Counted from the first letter of the stretch, positions 9,631-21,583 are shown. The stretch is DNA of 64,000 bases from Auriscalpium vulgare (GCA_019915015.1 JAHBBC010000042.1:159496-223495), one strand, 5' to 3'. Numbers and translations: made by a program. The notes: generated from the sequence alone by a model not told the origin.

Positions 9631-10597
9631 CCGACTATGACGATGAAACCCCCGCACGCCCCCAGCTTCCAAGTGTATGCATACCTATCAATCGAGGTGC
9701 ATCCACTCTAGCCCACAACTAACGCAAATCATAAACAGGTTTCTACACAGCCGCCCGCAGGAAGACACTACGAAGATGCGACCATGGCATGCCTGAACGC
9801 AGCGCTGCGCATGTCTTGTCAGAGAGTCTCGACGTCTTAGCAAGCGGAAGATCTACGGCGGGCCGTTCTGCGATGTCGCAATGAGGCTCATAGCGCTTCG
9901 TCCGGCAATGGTTATGTCGGTGAGCATTTGTCTGCCATGCCAGTGGGTTTGCAGCTATTGACGAGCACAGGTTTCTTGCAAAAAATTCCGCCCTCATCCT
10001 TGCCAGCGGGTTCAAGCTCGGACGTGCGAGAGCCGCTTGAAACTTACGTCAACATCCATGGCGCACGGCAAGGGTGCGAGGCCGCAATGCGTCTACGCGT
10101 GAGGTTCAATTCGATGAACAGAGACCGACGCCGCGCTTGTGTTCACTTTTGACGGCACGAAGGTAGAGCCTAGGAATGAGCTAGGATGTAACGGTGGAGC
10201 GATAGGGGAAGGGATTCTGGTGCGTCGCCGTGACACGATTTGCACAAAGGCAGCGGGCTGACGACTCTCGCACAGGTTGCATGGAGGTCGGGTCGGTCAT
10301 AGAGTGGCGGTCCTCTGTGTATACGCCTCGTGCCCTTTATGAAAGATCGGCTCTGTCAAATCGAGCGCCTTTCACCCAGCGAATGCGTCCAGAAAAGCGA
10401 GTACTGCAGAGCTCGAGAACAGCCTCCTGTTCATGCGTTGGGCGGTGCAATCATCAGTATGTGGTGAGGCAGGAGGATGCGCGTGTACCGCATGTTGGGG
10501 AATCTGATTAGCGCCGAGCGATGCGACTTAAGCAGGCGTGCGTCCCAGTCCCTCCTCTCCTAGATTCCCCTTCTCACCTTCCTCTTACTATACAGCT
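9631..10597. other. No supported gene; upstream region of the Zn(II)2Cys6 gene
   Basis: The sequence just after element A contains a short start-like stretch (ATGACGATGAAACCCC at about 9636) with a possible intron near 9680-9738, but it does not continue as a convincing protein. The rest shows no domain, repeat or RNA gene that I can recognise and probably includes the promoter of the gene at 10598. Confidence 0.4.
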
Positions 10598-12420
10598 ATG
10601 CCTAAGTCTCCTTTCCGTGCCGACCCACGTCGTCGCCAGGTATGCACCTTATATTGGCGGGCCGCTGTGCTACGATGCTACGAGAGATACTTCTTCTCAA
10701 GCAGGTTGACGCATGCGTCCAATGCCGCAGACGGAAGATCGTGAATCAACTTTCCTGCCGCATCTTGTCAATCCGCGACTGACCCGCTGCATGGCTTATA
10801 GAAATGCGATGCCGCTCGTCCACACTGCGGTGGTTGCGTCAGGTATGTTGTTCTTATATTTGGCCAACACTTACTGTGGATAACAGTCTTTAATCAGGCA
10901 CTGGTATATTGCCACCAGTACTCGTCTGCCGCCAGGACATGAGTAAGGGAACATCGTCACTATCATATTGGTTTACTGATGTCACATCTCCAGGCATCCG
11001 ATGAAGCCAGAGTGCTCGTACATCCCAAACGTTCCAGGCCCTCATGCCAGAATTAAAGAGCTGGAGGCTATAGTTGGTGCGTATATGGCGCTCTTATCAC
11101 CGATCACAGGCTGACAGGAGTACAGCGCAATTGCAAGAGATGGCGACTAACTCAGCCGCCGCACACATGCACGGGTATGATGGGCAGGCTACAGACTTGT
11201 CGCTCCCAAGTATCCGGCCAACTGCGCGCCTACCCATCGTAACGTTAGGGGAGTCAAGCTCCATAAGGCTCGATCCGTCTATGCTCTCCGGCGGCGAGCG
11301 GCGAATTCCACCTCTGTACAGGTGCCGTGCTGTCCGCGCGTGGGCACCGCCCGGCACCGGGCACGAGGCATGGTACCGTTCTCTGCCCTTTTTCCCCCTC
11401 GCCGTCGGCGCGCGCTACGAGATCATCCAGGACGCCGGGTGGCACCGCACCATGCCTGGCCTAGCGACGAACTACGACAGGCTGCTGGTTGCCCGTGACG
11501 AAGGAGGCGCTGTTGGCTGGGTGCTTGCTGCACATGTCACGGTGGAACGTGAAGACACGGACGTGGAGCGTGAGCGAGTGTGTGTGCCGATGGATGTGGA
11601 GGAAGCGCAAGGCGAGAGCTCGCGTACGTTGTCGCCCTGGAACTTACGCCCTACCACCCCGGTCTAACATTTACTTGTCTGTCAATAGCGCCTCCGCCGC
11701 CCGCAGGATCCCTCCCTTATCATCCACTGTGGCAGACAATGGGCACGTCGTCTTCATCTAGCAGCTCCGGCAAAAAATCAACCAACAGCACATCGTCAAG
11801 AATCTCGCGCATGAACAAACGGTTTTCTCCCTCTCGATCGCCCTCAGATTCTATGCGAGAAAGACACAGGTGGACGAACAGTAGAGGGACCTCTGTTGGA
11901 TCCTCGAGCATCGATGAGGTCGACGTCGTCGCCTTAGCGCGCCTGGGCGACATGCCGCTGGCGCCTGAGCCTCCGTCGCTCCACAAGCACGGACCACACG
12001 CCGCAAGTCCGCACGGGCGCAAGGCATACACGTATCCCGATCAGGTCCCGACGCGGCGCCAAGCTTCCTGCGAGTCCGACGTGCACTTTGGCGCGAACGT
12101 CGAGCCGGGGGCGAATTTCGAGTGCACGTACTGCGGGGAGGAGTTCATGAAGCACAGCAGTTTCCTGGTGAGTGGGCCGAGTCTCTTGCGCACCCTTGTA
12201 CTCACAGTGAGGTCTGGCAGATACACTTCCGCAGTCACCCTGAGGCCTGCCGTGCGTACCCATCAACTCTCGAGGCACTTTAGTAGACGCTGACCATCCG
12301 AAATCAGCTTACGTATGCGCTGCTGAGGGCTGCGATCGAAGGTTCTTCCTCGAGAGCGCTATGTGGTTTCACGCACGCACGCACACCCCCAGCGAAGACG
12401 AGAGCGACGGTTCACCGTAG
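10598..12420 (+). CDS. Zn(II)2Cys6 + SH3-like + C2H2 protein (cluster copy 1)
   Basis: Exons as read: 10598-10639, 10705-10740, 10802-10842, 10994-11076, 11126-11623, 11689-12167, then two more to TAG at 12418. Joining 10842 to 10994 gives a canonical binuclear cluster: CVQCRRRKIKC, CGGC, then a sixth Cys eight residues later in PECSYIP, followed by a short helix ARIKELEAIVAQLQEM. Next comes an SH3-like cassette (IPPLYRCRAVRAW; LPFFPLAVGARYEIIQDAGW; LLVARDEGGAVGWVLAAHV), the conserved SGKKSTNSTSSRISRM motif, and two C2H2 fingers (CTYCGEEF...; YVCAAEGCDRRFF). Family knowledge: Zn(II)2Cys6 proteins are fungal DNA-binding regulators. I infer a nuclear transcription factor with an interaction module. 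A 45-nt optional exon at 10898-10942 could be spliced in and would spoil the cluster spacing. Confidence 0.75.
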
Positions 12421-12742
12421 CTGCGGCTGGCGTTGGGCTCTGGTCAGCACGGCGACATCTGACGTTGGGCATAGCGTAGTGGGAGAATGGAGCCGTTAGC
12501 TTGAGCTTGTATAGGTAGTCGATGATTGTTGCATGAGACATCGACATGGGAGCGAGCCAACTTTTGACCGAAACAATGCATATGTATTGCACGTAAAGTA
12601 TGCTGCGCTGAGAACAGAAATGTTATCGAAGCCAATATCATGATGCTGTGCGAAATGGATGGAGCAACGACTTGGATGAGAAGCATGTTAGTGGCCCGCG
12701 CCAGCGGGGTGCCGGAACTGCTGGGACGCCCAGCTCGTCGAC

Positions 12743-14623
12743 TCACGAAACATACACCTCTGAGCCCTTCGCCCTGCATTGCGCACGCGGCTTGTAGTCC
12801 AGCTTCTTATCCGCCTCGCGCAGCTTCACGCTCTCGTGGAACTTCGCACCATCAGGCAACCACCGCGCGCTGAACAAGTGGAAGCTGCGCGCACAGTGAG
12901 AATCAGAACGGCAACGGGAAAAGCACACGCACCCCCATCGCGTGATCCACTCGTTCGCCTGTTTTTGCCAGTCGTACTTCGTGGGGATGATCTCCAGAAT
13001 CCACCACAGCGGGTTCCTCCACAGCTCGTCGTGGAGCGGCTGCACGGCGTCCTGCGCGTCGCGCTGGTCCTCCTGGTGCGCCGCAGCAGCAGCGCCCGCG
13101 ACACTACCCTCCGCCGTCACGTCATCCACGGGCGTCGCCACCGCGGTGGAGCCTGGGGTGGGGATGTTCAGCCGCGCGAAGGCTGCGTCGTCGAAGAGGA
13201 TACACTGCGCACGAGCGACTTCGCGCACCATCCACCGCAGCGGGATGTTCGCGAGCGCATGCGGCGCGTCGTCGCGCACGGCGCTGCCGCCGACGTCTGC
13301 TCGCATGTGCATCAGTGAGAAGTCGCAAGGTCAGGGAGGGATGGGACGCACCGCAGTGGCACCCCGCGAACCACACCTCCTCAACGTCCGTCGTGTAGCC
13401 TTCAGACGATGGCAGGCTCTCCCCATCGTCTTGCTCTCCGTAGAGCAAATCTTCCACCCTGTCCACGAGCTTGTGTCTCCCGTTCTCGAGCGCAAGGCCG
13501 ACGTCATGTGCGACGTGCTTAATGTCGAAAGGCGCATTCTTTGCATGTTTTATCAATGAATTCGATGCCGGCTCGCCAGTGGGAACTGGTCGGTGGTACA
13601 GATTGGGACGAAAGAGCGCGCGGTGCTGTGAGAGACGAGGTCAGAGTCGAGTGAGGTGGCAGAGCCGAAGAAGGACGTGCCTCATCAAGCGCAAGCGCCT
13701 GTCGGAACGTCCTGATGGTCGTGTTGTTGCCCACGAATGGCAACGTGCGCGTCAGGACCACACCGACGCTCGCGACGGTGTCCCTGCGAATAGAATGGCA
13801 CCATCAGCCTGCGTGCGCCGGTGAAAACGCAGTGCACGCACCAAACGCCGACGAACTCAATTGGAACCTCGCGCGAGAAGGTACGCTTGAAGCCCTCCGC
13901 GAGCTTTGCGTTCGCCTTGGTTGATGAGGCGTAGATCTTGTACGCGAATGCCAACTGCTCGTCATTATCCCTTCCAAGCAGGCCGACCTGGACGTGCCGT
14001 GATCAGGAAAAGAGCGCGCGGCCGTGACAAGAGAAGCGCACCTTGTGTAGCATCCCAGCAAGCGCGCGTGCCGTGTACGCACCGCGGGAGAAACCTGCGC
14101 AGAGCCGTCAGCATCAGGACAGGTAAGGCGTGAAGGGAACACGGCACGCACCGAAAAGGCAGACCTTGTCGCCAGTGTTGTAGTTCTGCATGAGAAAGCG
14201 GTACCCGTCGAGGACATGCTGCGAGAGATACCACGCAAACGCCTTGTCCAGCATCGATGCAGCCCAGCGAAATATGGGTCGCACGGCGCCAGGCTTGAAA
14301 TAAGTGCCTATGCCCGCCTGCAAGCCCGATTAGCCACCCGCGTGTTGAAGGCGCGATGAGATAAGAACGCACTTGGTAATAACACATCTGATCCTCGATG
14401 TGGTCCTTGTTGAGCAGCGAGTAGAACTTGACCACGTTCGTGTTCTGAACTCGCCAAGAAACAACGTCAGGAGGGGTATAATCGTCGAGCTGAGATGAGC
14501 ACGCACCTTTGTGCCATACTCGTTAGTCGTGCCATCGAAGCAGAGGACGAGCGTGCGGGGCTTGCGGCCCAAGACGGCGGGGGGCTGCGGGTTGAACGAT
14601 ATCGAGTATGCCGGTTGGGCCAT
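12743..14623 (-). CDS. DUF2235 / Tle1-like alpha/beta hydrolase
   Basis: ATG at 14621-14623. Exons read cleanly: 14507-14623, 14373-14444, 14152-14317, 14042-14094, 13842-13987, then from 13783 on, ending TGA at 12743. The protein is about 500 residues. N-terminal strand TLVLCFDGTTNEYG is the DUF2235 signature. The nucleophile elbow GFSRGAYTARALAGML is assembled across an intron. EFVGVWDTVASVG follows, and WFAGCHCDVGG is the conserved Cys-His-Asp region. Family knowledge: this domain is shared with bacterial type VI phospholipase effectors (Tle1) and is widespread in basidiomycetes; a lipase/esterase role is likely and the substrate is unknown. No signal peptide seen. One intron (about 13623-13676) appears to use a GC donor. 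It sits inside the SH3-like gene cluster on the opposite strand. Confidence 0.88.
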
Positions 14624-14773
14624 GTTGGATGCCGTTCTTGTATTATATCGCTGGCGTATGGTAGCAGTGACGACGAGAAGAGACTGGAATGCGTGGGGAA
14701 GGGGGATGGATGGGCAGACAGCTGCACGAGCAGTCAGTACGCACGAGCGGCTTTATAGCAGCTGCGATGGCGC

Positions 14774-15906
14774 TCACTGGAGGAAAAGACACGAAGCACC
14801 GGAGTCTTGCTCCTCCTTCGGCGAGCGCCTTGGTATCGACAAGGCCTGGCCCGTAGACCGTTGGCCGCATACTAACTTGCTCCGTCCGAGCGTACCTACC
14901 ATTCGACAGCGATACGTGTTGAAGTGAGCAACTGAATGCGGCCGCGTCGAATAGCCTGCGGAGCCGCTAGGGCTGAATGTTCCCTGTACTCCAAGCGAGC
15001 GCGGACGTAGAGGGCACTCCGAACCTTCGTCGTCAATTTGGTACCTGCAGGGACACAAAGGGTCCACCGGAGAAGGTTTGATCAGCGCAAAGTAGCCGTA
15101 TGAGGAGTAGGACGTACTTAGAGAGAACTATGCGGCCAGAAGCCAAACGGCACAGCAAGATCGACTCGGACATAGCGCGACACTGCCAGCACGAAACGTA
15201 GGGAAAACCGGGGATAGAAGTCGAATGGAGCGATGGGTTTGTAGAGGCGGGTCTTTGACCATTTCGGCTGCCACCTGCTGGCACATTGGAATAATGTTGT
15301 CAAAGAAAAATCGCGAGCGCCCCGTCGTTGAGACCCGCAGCACCGTCGCCTGTTCCTGGCGTGCGCCGATACTCTCGCGTGTGGCGTGGTCGACCTAATA
15401 GGAAGGGAGCCTGCGTGCGCTTGAACTTGACTGGCTGAGCGCCGCTGGACTTCGCGATACCGACCAACCTCATCCTGAGATGGTGCGAAGGTCAGGAAAA
15501 AAACACGGAGAGAGGGAGAGGGGCGTACCTCGACTCCTTGCACTATTACCGCCGCACTGAGTCTGTACGACATCTCCACGTTATCACTAGAAGAGAAGAA
15601 GGACGAGGCCTAGGGCGCTGGAATGGTGGCGGTGAGTGGCAGGAACGCGCCTGAACGCGCTGGCGAGGCGAAGAGTACCGGTGCCGTAACCTGCATCGAC
15701 GTCGCGTCGGGCTCGGCCAAGTGACTTGCTGTGTCTCAGAACGTGATTCGTGCGATGCTCAACAGCTCTCGGGCGCGGTCCTTCGACTTGTCAGGTAGGA
15801 GAGCTACGGCTCGCGCGACACGTAGTGCATGATCTCTCAGCAATTCTCGCGGACCGGCCACATACAATTCAACCCGGTTGAAGGCGTCGTCATCTGGGAA
15901 GGCCAT
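14774..15906 (-). CDS. Hypothetical minus-strand gene, relative of 6138-7170
   Basis: A clean short N-terminal frame starts with ATG at 15904-15906 and ends at 15736: MAFPDDDAFNRVELYVAGPR, then LLRDHALRVARAVALLPD and KSKDRARELLSIARITF. It looks helical and basic. Downstream pieces include MEMSYRLSAAVIVQGVE (15579) before a probable intron, SRYVRVDLAVPFGFWPHSSL (to about 15118) and YQIDDEGSECPLRPRSLGVQ (15067 on). I could not establish one continuous model, and this may be two genes. No known domain. It has the same order of homologous blocks as 6.1-7.2 kb, including a CCCTA-N2-CTAGGG palindrome just upstream. Confidence 0.35.
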
Positions 15907-16249
15907 TCACGGCGGCGCGTAAGGGGGGCATCGAAAACATAGGACTAGGAAAGAGTGGGAATCATTGACCAGCGCAGGTGGCAGGACTGAAGTAGCCCTA
16001 CGCTAGGGTTGGCTCGGGCCGCGCTGTCCCGCATATGGCGTGCGCCGTGGACCGGTCGCTCTCCCTCGCCTCACCCTCAGGCAGACGACGAACTTTCCCT
16101 TGCCTCACGACCTGTGTCTATACCTGGACGAGCCAAAGCTCTCTGTCCCACAGAAGTGTGCGCAGCGCATACCCTGACCAGTTTCATTTACCTGACTAAC
16201 ACCACGCATACGTAGGCTTTTGCACGCAGGACGATCCATCTGTTCTTAC

Positions 16250-16640
16250 AAGGCGCAATGTCAGCTTCCAGGCATTCAGCGCTGCAAGCTGGCGACGCTG
16301 TGGATGCCGAGTCCCGACGATGCACGAGGTATAGCGTTCCAGTGCGGTCGGCACCCTCGTTCTGCATAAGTAGCAGGCCCAATCCTCCCATTTTCAGCAG
16401 CGCTACCAAACACATTCCTCGCATGCAGTCGCAGACCAACACGACAGGAGAATATATCACAGACGCTCGGCTCCAGACTCTCACCTCGGTGCGTTGCGCT
16501 CTCGCTTTACCCCTCCCTCTCGCTAATACGGAACCACAGGGCGAGTGGGAGTTCCTCGTGACGACCCGTGCAACTATGCAGTGGGTGAAAACCTCTCACC
16601 TTACCTCGTGCGTAGCCCTACATACCTGACTCCCTCGTCC
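16250..16640 (+). other. Possible small exon pair of unknown identity
   Basis: An ATG at about 16424 (MQSQTNTTGEYITDARLQTL) runs to a plausible 5' splice site near 16488. The frame resumes after a CACAG near 16539 with GEWEFLVTTRATMQWVKTS. It may be the 5' part of the disrupted SH3-like copy just downstream. No domain recognised. Confidence 0.25.
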
Positions 16641-16689
16641 CCCAGCTAACGTCCCTCCAGCGTGCAGCAAGCCAGACTTGTAATTTGAA

Positions 16690-17330
16690 TTTTGCGCCCA
16701 CGCGCACGCCAGGCTTGCCGCATCATCACCCTGCCCTCCAACATCCTCTCCTGCCCTCTCAGCGCTACACTCGTGCTAGGTCGTCTGCACCCGCCAGTGG
16801 GCCCGAGTCGTACCGCGGCCTGTCCTTTCTCCCGCGAGCCCTTGGCGACCGGTATCGCCACGAGATCATCCTGGACGCGGGGTGACACCGCGGCGTGCCC
16901 TGCGCTCTTATCATGGGGTAGGATAGGCTACTCGTCGCGCGGGATGCGGCGGGCGCGATTGGGTGGGTGTGCGCGGAATACGTGCTGCGCGTAGACGAGA
17001 GTGTGGACGAGGGCGAGGGCATATGCAGCAAGGATGGGTAGAGTTAGATCGAGAAGTGCATTCCGCGTACGTCTCCTCCCCAGATCGCTGTCGCGGTCTT
17101 GGTTCTGACTGTGTCTGTGCAGTGCCGAGCGGCTGGGCACGATGTACTGGAGCTTTCCTCGGGCGGCTCGTCCGCGTCTGGGGACAGCATGCCGCGCACG
17201 CTGGTCGGACTCGGGATGGCTACAAATTTGCGACCAGTATCGCGTCGCAGAAGGAGCAGATGCACCAGCAGTTCGTACTGCGGTAGAGGACAGCCGGAGA
17301 GCATACCACGGACGATGGATGATCTAAGTA
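16690..17330 (+). pseudogene. SH3-like cluster copy 2, broken
   Basis: Recognisable remnants are RGLSFLPRALGDRYRHEIIL, then DAG followed by TGA at 16883-16885 where the other copies have Trp, then DRLLVARDAAGAIGWVCAEY. Around 17150 a Ser-rich stretch (ELSSGGSSASGDS) sits where the Ser/Lys motif should be, but the KKSTNS core is gone. An in-frame stop, another stop before DRLLVAR and loss of the motif indicate a pseudogene. It lies between the DUF2235 gene and copy 3. Confidence 0.7.
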
Positions 17331-18075
17331 CGCGCGTCTTTGGATGGCGAGGCGGCGGGCTCAGCACGCATGGCTTGGTCCACACGGTCCTGCCGCGACC
17401 CTTCCAACTTCAATATCCGGACCATCGCGCTGCTCGACGCCTTCCAGTATCCAAGTTGGACGACGTCCTGCCACATGGTCTCGTTGCGGAACGGGTGTGT
17501 GCGTCGATATTCGTTTTTCACTCTTTCCTGAAACCTTATCTTTCAGACGATCCGCGACTGCGATGTCGTCACCGATAGCAAGAACGAGCGCCACGCTCAT
17601 TTGGCAATTTCGCGCGCATACACCGGGCGGTGGGACACGAGCAGAATGGCACGAGCAGAACACGAGCAGAGGGCAGTGACCTCTGAATCGAGATGCGCGG
17701 ACACGTTCTTTGCTGTGGTTCGACAGGCGGCCATCGCAAGGCGGCGCTTGATCCAGAAAACAACTGGTCCCGGGCATGCGCGGACAGCATTCCAGTGCCG
17801 GCGCTCTTGGACTGCTATAAGTATCGTGGGGGTTCTGGGGGTTCCGGCCGCGATCTCCCTGTCCACATCCTCAGTCCGACATGTCGAGCATTTTTCGCAC
17901 CGAATTACCCACTACGGTATGCAGTCCCTCGCAGCCGCCACGCTTAGGCTGATTCATCTGTATAAAAGTTTGGGAACCAACAAAGCGTGGACGTGGATGC
18001 AGCCGACCTACCGGACACCTACCTTGCTCCTGTGTCTGTATTTCACTATCCATAGCATGTCGAAGCGTACTGACC
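17331..18075. other. No supported gene
   Basis: Several overlapping open frames exist on both strands, but none shows a recognisable domain or a consistent intron pattern. Part of it should hold the 5' exon and promoter of cluster copy 3, whose first coding exon I could not find. Confidence 0.3.
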
Positions 18076-19222
18076 ACTGTACGATAGCGATAACACAGCT
18101 GCTGAGCCTGAGCAGTACGTCGGCCGCAATATCACCGCCACCTCAGCACTGCCCGCCCTCCGCAAAGTGCCCTCTCAAGAGTCGCTACCTGCGACCCGTC
18201 CGGAATTTCTGACCATCTTGCGTTCGACGTCAAGCCGCCGACCGCGGCGGATACCAGCGCTGTATCACTGCCGTGTAGTCCGTGCATGGGAAGCGCCCTG
18301 CGGAAAACATGAAGAAATATGGTATCGCGGACTGCCTTTCCTCTCCCTGGCGGTCGGCGCGCGCTACGATATCATCCAAGACGGAGGGTGGCATCATAAC
18401 CTGCCTTCGGATAGTGCGCTGTTCGCCGGGTACGGTAGGCTGCTGGTTGCTCGGGAGCCGAGCCCGGACCCCTGGGGTCATGCCGACGAAGTAGGATGGG
18501 TGCTCGGGAGGCACGTCGAGCGTGAGTACGAGCAAGAGGGCGCAGATGAATGCGTGCCTATAGACGTGGAGGAGAGCGAAATGCTCCGTACGTCGCTATG
18601 CGAATGCACCACATCTTCCGAACTCACACTCTGCTTGCCTGCCAACAGCAGCACCGCCGCCCGCGGGGGCTCCAGCGTATGACCCGCAGTGGTACCAAAT
18701 GGGTTCGTCCTCGAGCAGCTCCGGCAAAAAGTCAACCAACAGCGCGTCGTCGAGAAAGTCCCGGATGCACCAGCGGCTTACACCGTCGCAGTCGTCCCAT
18801 GGGTCTAAAAGCAACGCTCAAGAACGGGGCGATACGGCGGGATTCACCACACGCCCATGGGACCGCCGGGCGCCGCGATCCTCACACACGCCGAGCGCCG
18901 CATTCTCGGCCAAGCATAACTGCCCGCACTGCGGCAAGAGCTTCGTTCGACATAACAGTCTGAAGGCAAGTCCCGCGCTATCTGCGCATATTAGTTACTA
19001 TGTCAAGCGACTGATGTGTGTTACCGCCCGACAGATCCACCTACGAATCCACATGGGCGATCATCGTGCGTGTATCTTCGTGCTCGGGACGCTCTCGGTG
19101 CTCACACTTCGAGATCAGGTTTTGCCTGCCAATTCGAGGGGTGTGGTCGGCGGTTTGACGTCCAGACCAACCTGCTGCGTCACGCCCGCACGCACACCAG
19201 GAGGAAAAACAACCCTCATTAG
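18076..19222 (+). CDS. SH3-like + double C2H2 protein (cluster copy 3; 5' end unresolved)
   Basis: The main exon is open from after a TGA near 18075 to 18587 with no in-frame ATG, so a short upstream coding exon must exist. Cassette: RRIPALYHCRVVRAW, LPFLSLAVGARYDIIQDGGW, RLLVAREPS, then DEVGWVLGRHVERE. An intron at 18588 leads into PPPPAGAPAYDPQWYQMGSS, the motif SGKKSTNSASSRKSRM, and two C2H2 fingers split by an intron: CPHCGKSFVRHNSLKIHLRI and ACQFEGCGRRFDVQTNLLRH, ending HARTHTRRKN and TAG at 19220-19222. The fingers are canonical (C-x2-C...H-x3-H and C-x4-C...H-x3-H). Inference: nuclear DNA-binding regulator. No N-terminal DNA-binding domain is visible. Confidence 0.7.
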
Positions 19223-19896
19223 CGACTCCCTGAAGCCCCGAAGCTCCGGACAGAACAGACATGATGGGCCTCAGTCTCGCATATATCGATGTGTAGAGTA
19301 CAAGATTCAATTTCAGACTCCACATTCCAGTTGCGCCGGTCTATGAATTGCTGTTGGAACGCTCGCGTGGCGAAAAACGCGTCCACGAAATTGATCGTGG
19401 GCTAGCCGAGCAACCACGCACGTCAGCAACATAAATCGAGAAGAGCGGATGCACGAGCAAGTTCGATTGCGGTTGTGAGATGGCCGCACTCGAGGGCGAC
19501 GCCGCGCGAGCGGGCGATATGCTGCACGATACTGGTCGATGGTGCGTGAGCATCGACGCCTACATAAGTCAGCCGAGGACTGACGGCCAACAGAGCTTCA
19601 CTGGCTGGATGGGCGATGCGGAGCGCGACGGCGGGCACAGCTGCGTGTCGAAAAAACCGTGCGGGCGTCAGTCGGGGGCCTATCTAGCTCCCTCCTGCGC
19701 GCTTGTTCTGAATAATATCACTAGAGGGCGAGCCGCGGTGCCGAAATCGTGAGAGGACAGCATCGTACAGCCATCGACACGCCTTCACCACGACCCTCCA
19801 CTTTATAACTCGACTCCTCCGCACGCGCAAACCCACCCTAGCCACCCGGGCAGACCTCTATCCCCCGCCACACTATACTCCCGCAGCCACCACCAG
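19223..19896. promoter_or_regulatory. Upstream region of the HSF-type gene, homologous to 21.9-22.0 kb
   Basis: No gene seen. At about 19655-19695 the sequence gtgcgggcgtcagtcggggg followed by cctatctagctc matches 21955-21990 upstream of copy 5 (gtacgggcgtcagtcggagg, cctatatagctc). The duplication of cluster genes therefore included their promoters. A pyrimidine-rich leader, CCCACCCTAGCC to CCGCAGCCACCACCAG, precedes the ATG at 19897. Confidence 0.45.
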
Positions 19897-21583
19897 ATGA
19901 AAAACACCGCCACTCAGCCCCCGACCTCCGTCCCAAACTCCCCCGACGGCGCCCGCCCCCCAACCCCCTTTAAGTCCAAGTCCCCCCGCCGGATCCAGCA
20001 AAAGGTCACTTTCCTCACAAAGCTCTATGAGTGAGTCTTGGTCTTTAGCGTCAGTCATGTCCCTCACGCGTTCGCAGTCTTCTAGAGCGCCCCGAAAATC
20101 ACCACATGATCCACTGGGATGCCGCCGGCGAGCACATCATCGTCGAGCGGCCAGAGCAAGTCGCCCTCCACCTCCTACCTGGTCAATCCAGATTTTCAAC
20201 CTTCTCTCGACAGCTCAACGTGCGCATTCTATGCTTCCTCCCGGCGCCTCATAACCCCGCTTTCCTCAGATCTACGGCTTCATGCGCAAGGTCAACCTCC
20301 GCAACCTCTATCCCGCCATCGATGACCCCGACGCCTCCACCTGGTGTGAGTACACATGTCTCTCCTTGCCTGCATAGGCTCACCACCCCTGCACACGCAG
20401 CGCATCCCACGCTCAGACGCCACTCACCCCCCGAGGTTGTCGAGAACTACAGGCGCCGCGTCCTCCCGCGCCTCCCAAATCCCCGCACGCATCCAGAGGA
20501 CGACCAGGGATCTTCCATCCCGCCCCCGTGCACCACCTCCGGACTAGATGACATTCCTGTATCATCGCCACAAGGCGGCCGTGCTTCCCCCGACAGTCTA
20601 TATAACAACCCATCGCTCTCGCTCTCGTCTCATCGTGACGAGGACATCGTCTTTACCAAGACCGCACAGCGCATACCACCTCTATATTGCTGCCATGCCG
20701 TCGATGATTGGACGCCGCCCGGTGGAGCAAGGTACCTCTCCTTGCCCTGGCTCTGCCTTTTCCGGGATGATCGCTACGATATCATCCAGGAATCGGGGTG
20801 GCATCGAAATCTGCCCGGCTCCAATGGGACGTCCTACCAGAGTCTCTTCATCGCGCGCAATGCTGCCGACGACGTGGGATGGGTGCTCGGGAAGAACCTT
20901 AAGCGCGAGACTGTTGGCTTCGGGCTGCTAAATGGGGAGGAAGACGAGGATGCCGTTGTCGGTGACTTGTTGGACGCCGAAGGTGAGAGCCGGCGTTCGC
21001 TCATAGCGTCGACCGCACATTAACAGATATCAGTGCCTCCACCACCTGCGGGATCCTTTGCGTATGACCGTTCATGGTACCAGATGGGATTGTCATCCGG
21101 TACGAGTAGCTCCGGGAAAAAGTCTACCAACAGCACGTCATCTAGAAAGTCGCGGATGAATCAGCGGCTTACGCCGGGAATGTCCTCTCAATCTGAGAGC
21201 GGGGCTGAAGGGCCCAATAGCAGATCTTCGAGCATCCAAGATACTCAGGCTTCGCCGACAATGGAGCCAAGCGCGCCGTCCACGGCGAAGTATGAGTGCA
21301 CTCAATGTGGCAAGGGTTTCACAAAGCGCAGCATTCTGCAGGTAACTCGCATGTTCTGAGGGAGCATGTCCGCAGCTCACACGCGGTGTCGTTTAACAGA
21401 TACACCTCCGAAGCCACCCTGGCGAGCGCCGTGCGTATATCTCGTAGTCGAGGATCTCCGGCCGCTGATGATGTGAAATCATCCTCAGCATATACCTGCA
21501 CATTTGAGGGCTGCGATCGGACGTTTAGCGTCAAGTTCCACATGGAACGCCACGCCCGCACGCACCGGCGAGTCCGTGCATGA
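19897..21583 (+). CDS. HSF-type DNA-binding domain + SH3-like + double C2H2 protein (cluster copy 4)
   Basis: ATG at 19897 (MKNTATQPPTSV). The first three exons splice to an HSF-type winged-helix domain: KVTFLTKLYDLLERPENHHM, IHWDAAGEHIIV, then RFSTFSRQLNIYGFMRKVNL, then WSHPTLRRHSPPEV. This matches the HSF order FxxKLY / ixWs..G.sf.v / FssFvRQLN.YGF / F.HP.F.R. Next come the SH3-like cassette (RIPPLYCCHAVDDW; DRYDIIQESGWHRNLPG; VGWVLGKNLKRE), PPPPAGSFAYDRSWYQMG, SGKKSTNSTSSRKSRM, and two C2H2 fingers (CTQCGKGFTKRSILQ; CTFEGCDRTFSVKFHMERH) ending at TGA 21581-21583. Family knowledge: HSF domains bind inverted nGAAn repeats. I see no HR-A/B coiled coil, so this is not an ordinary heat-shock factor. 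All exons are intact. Confidence 0.8.
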
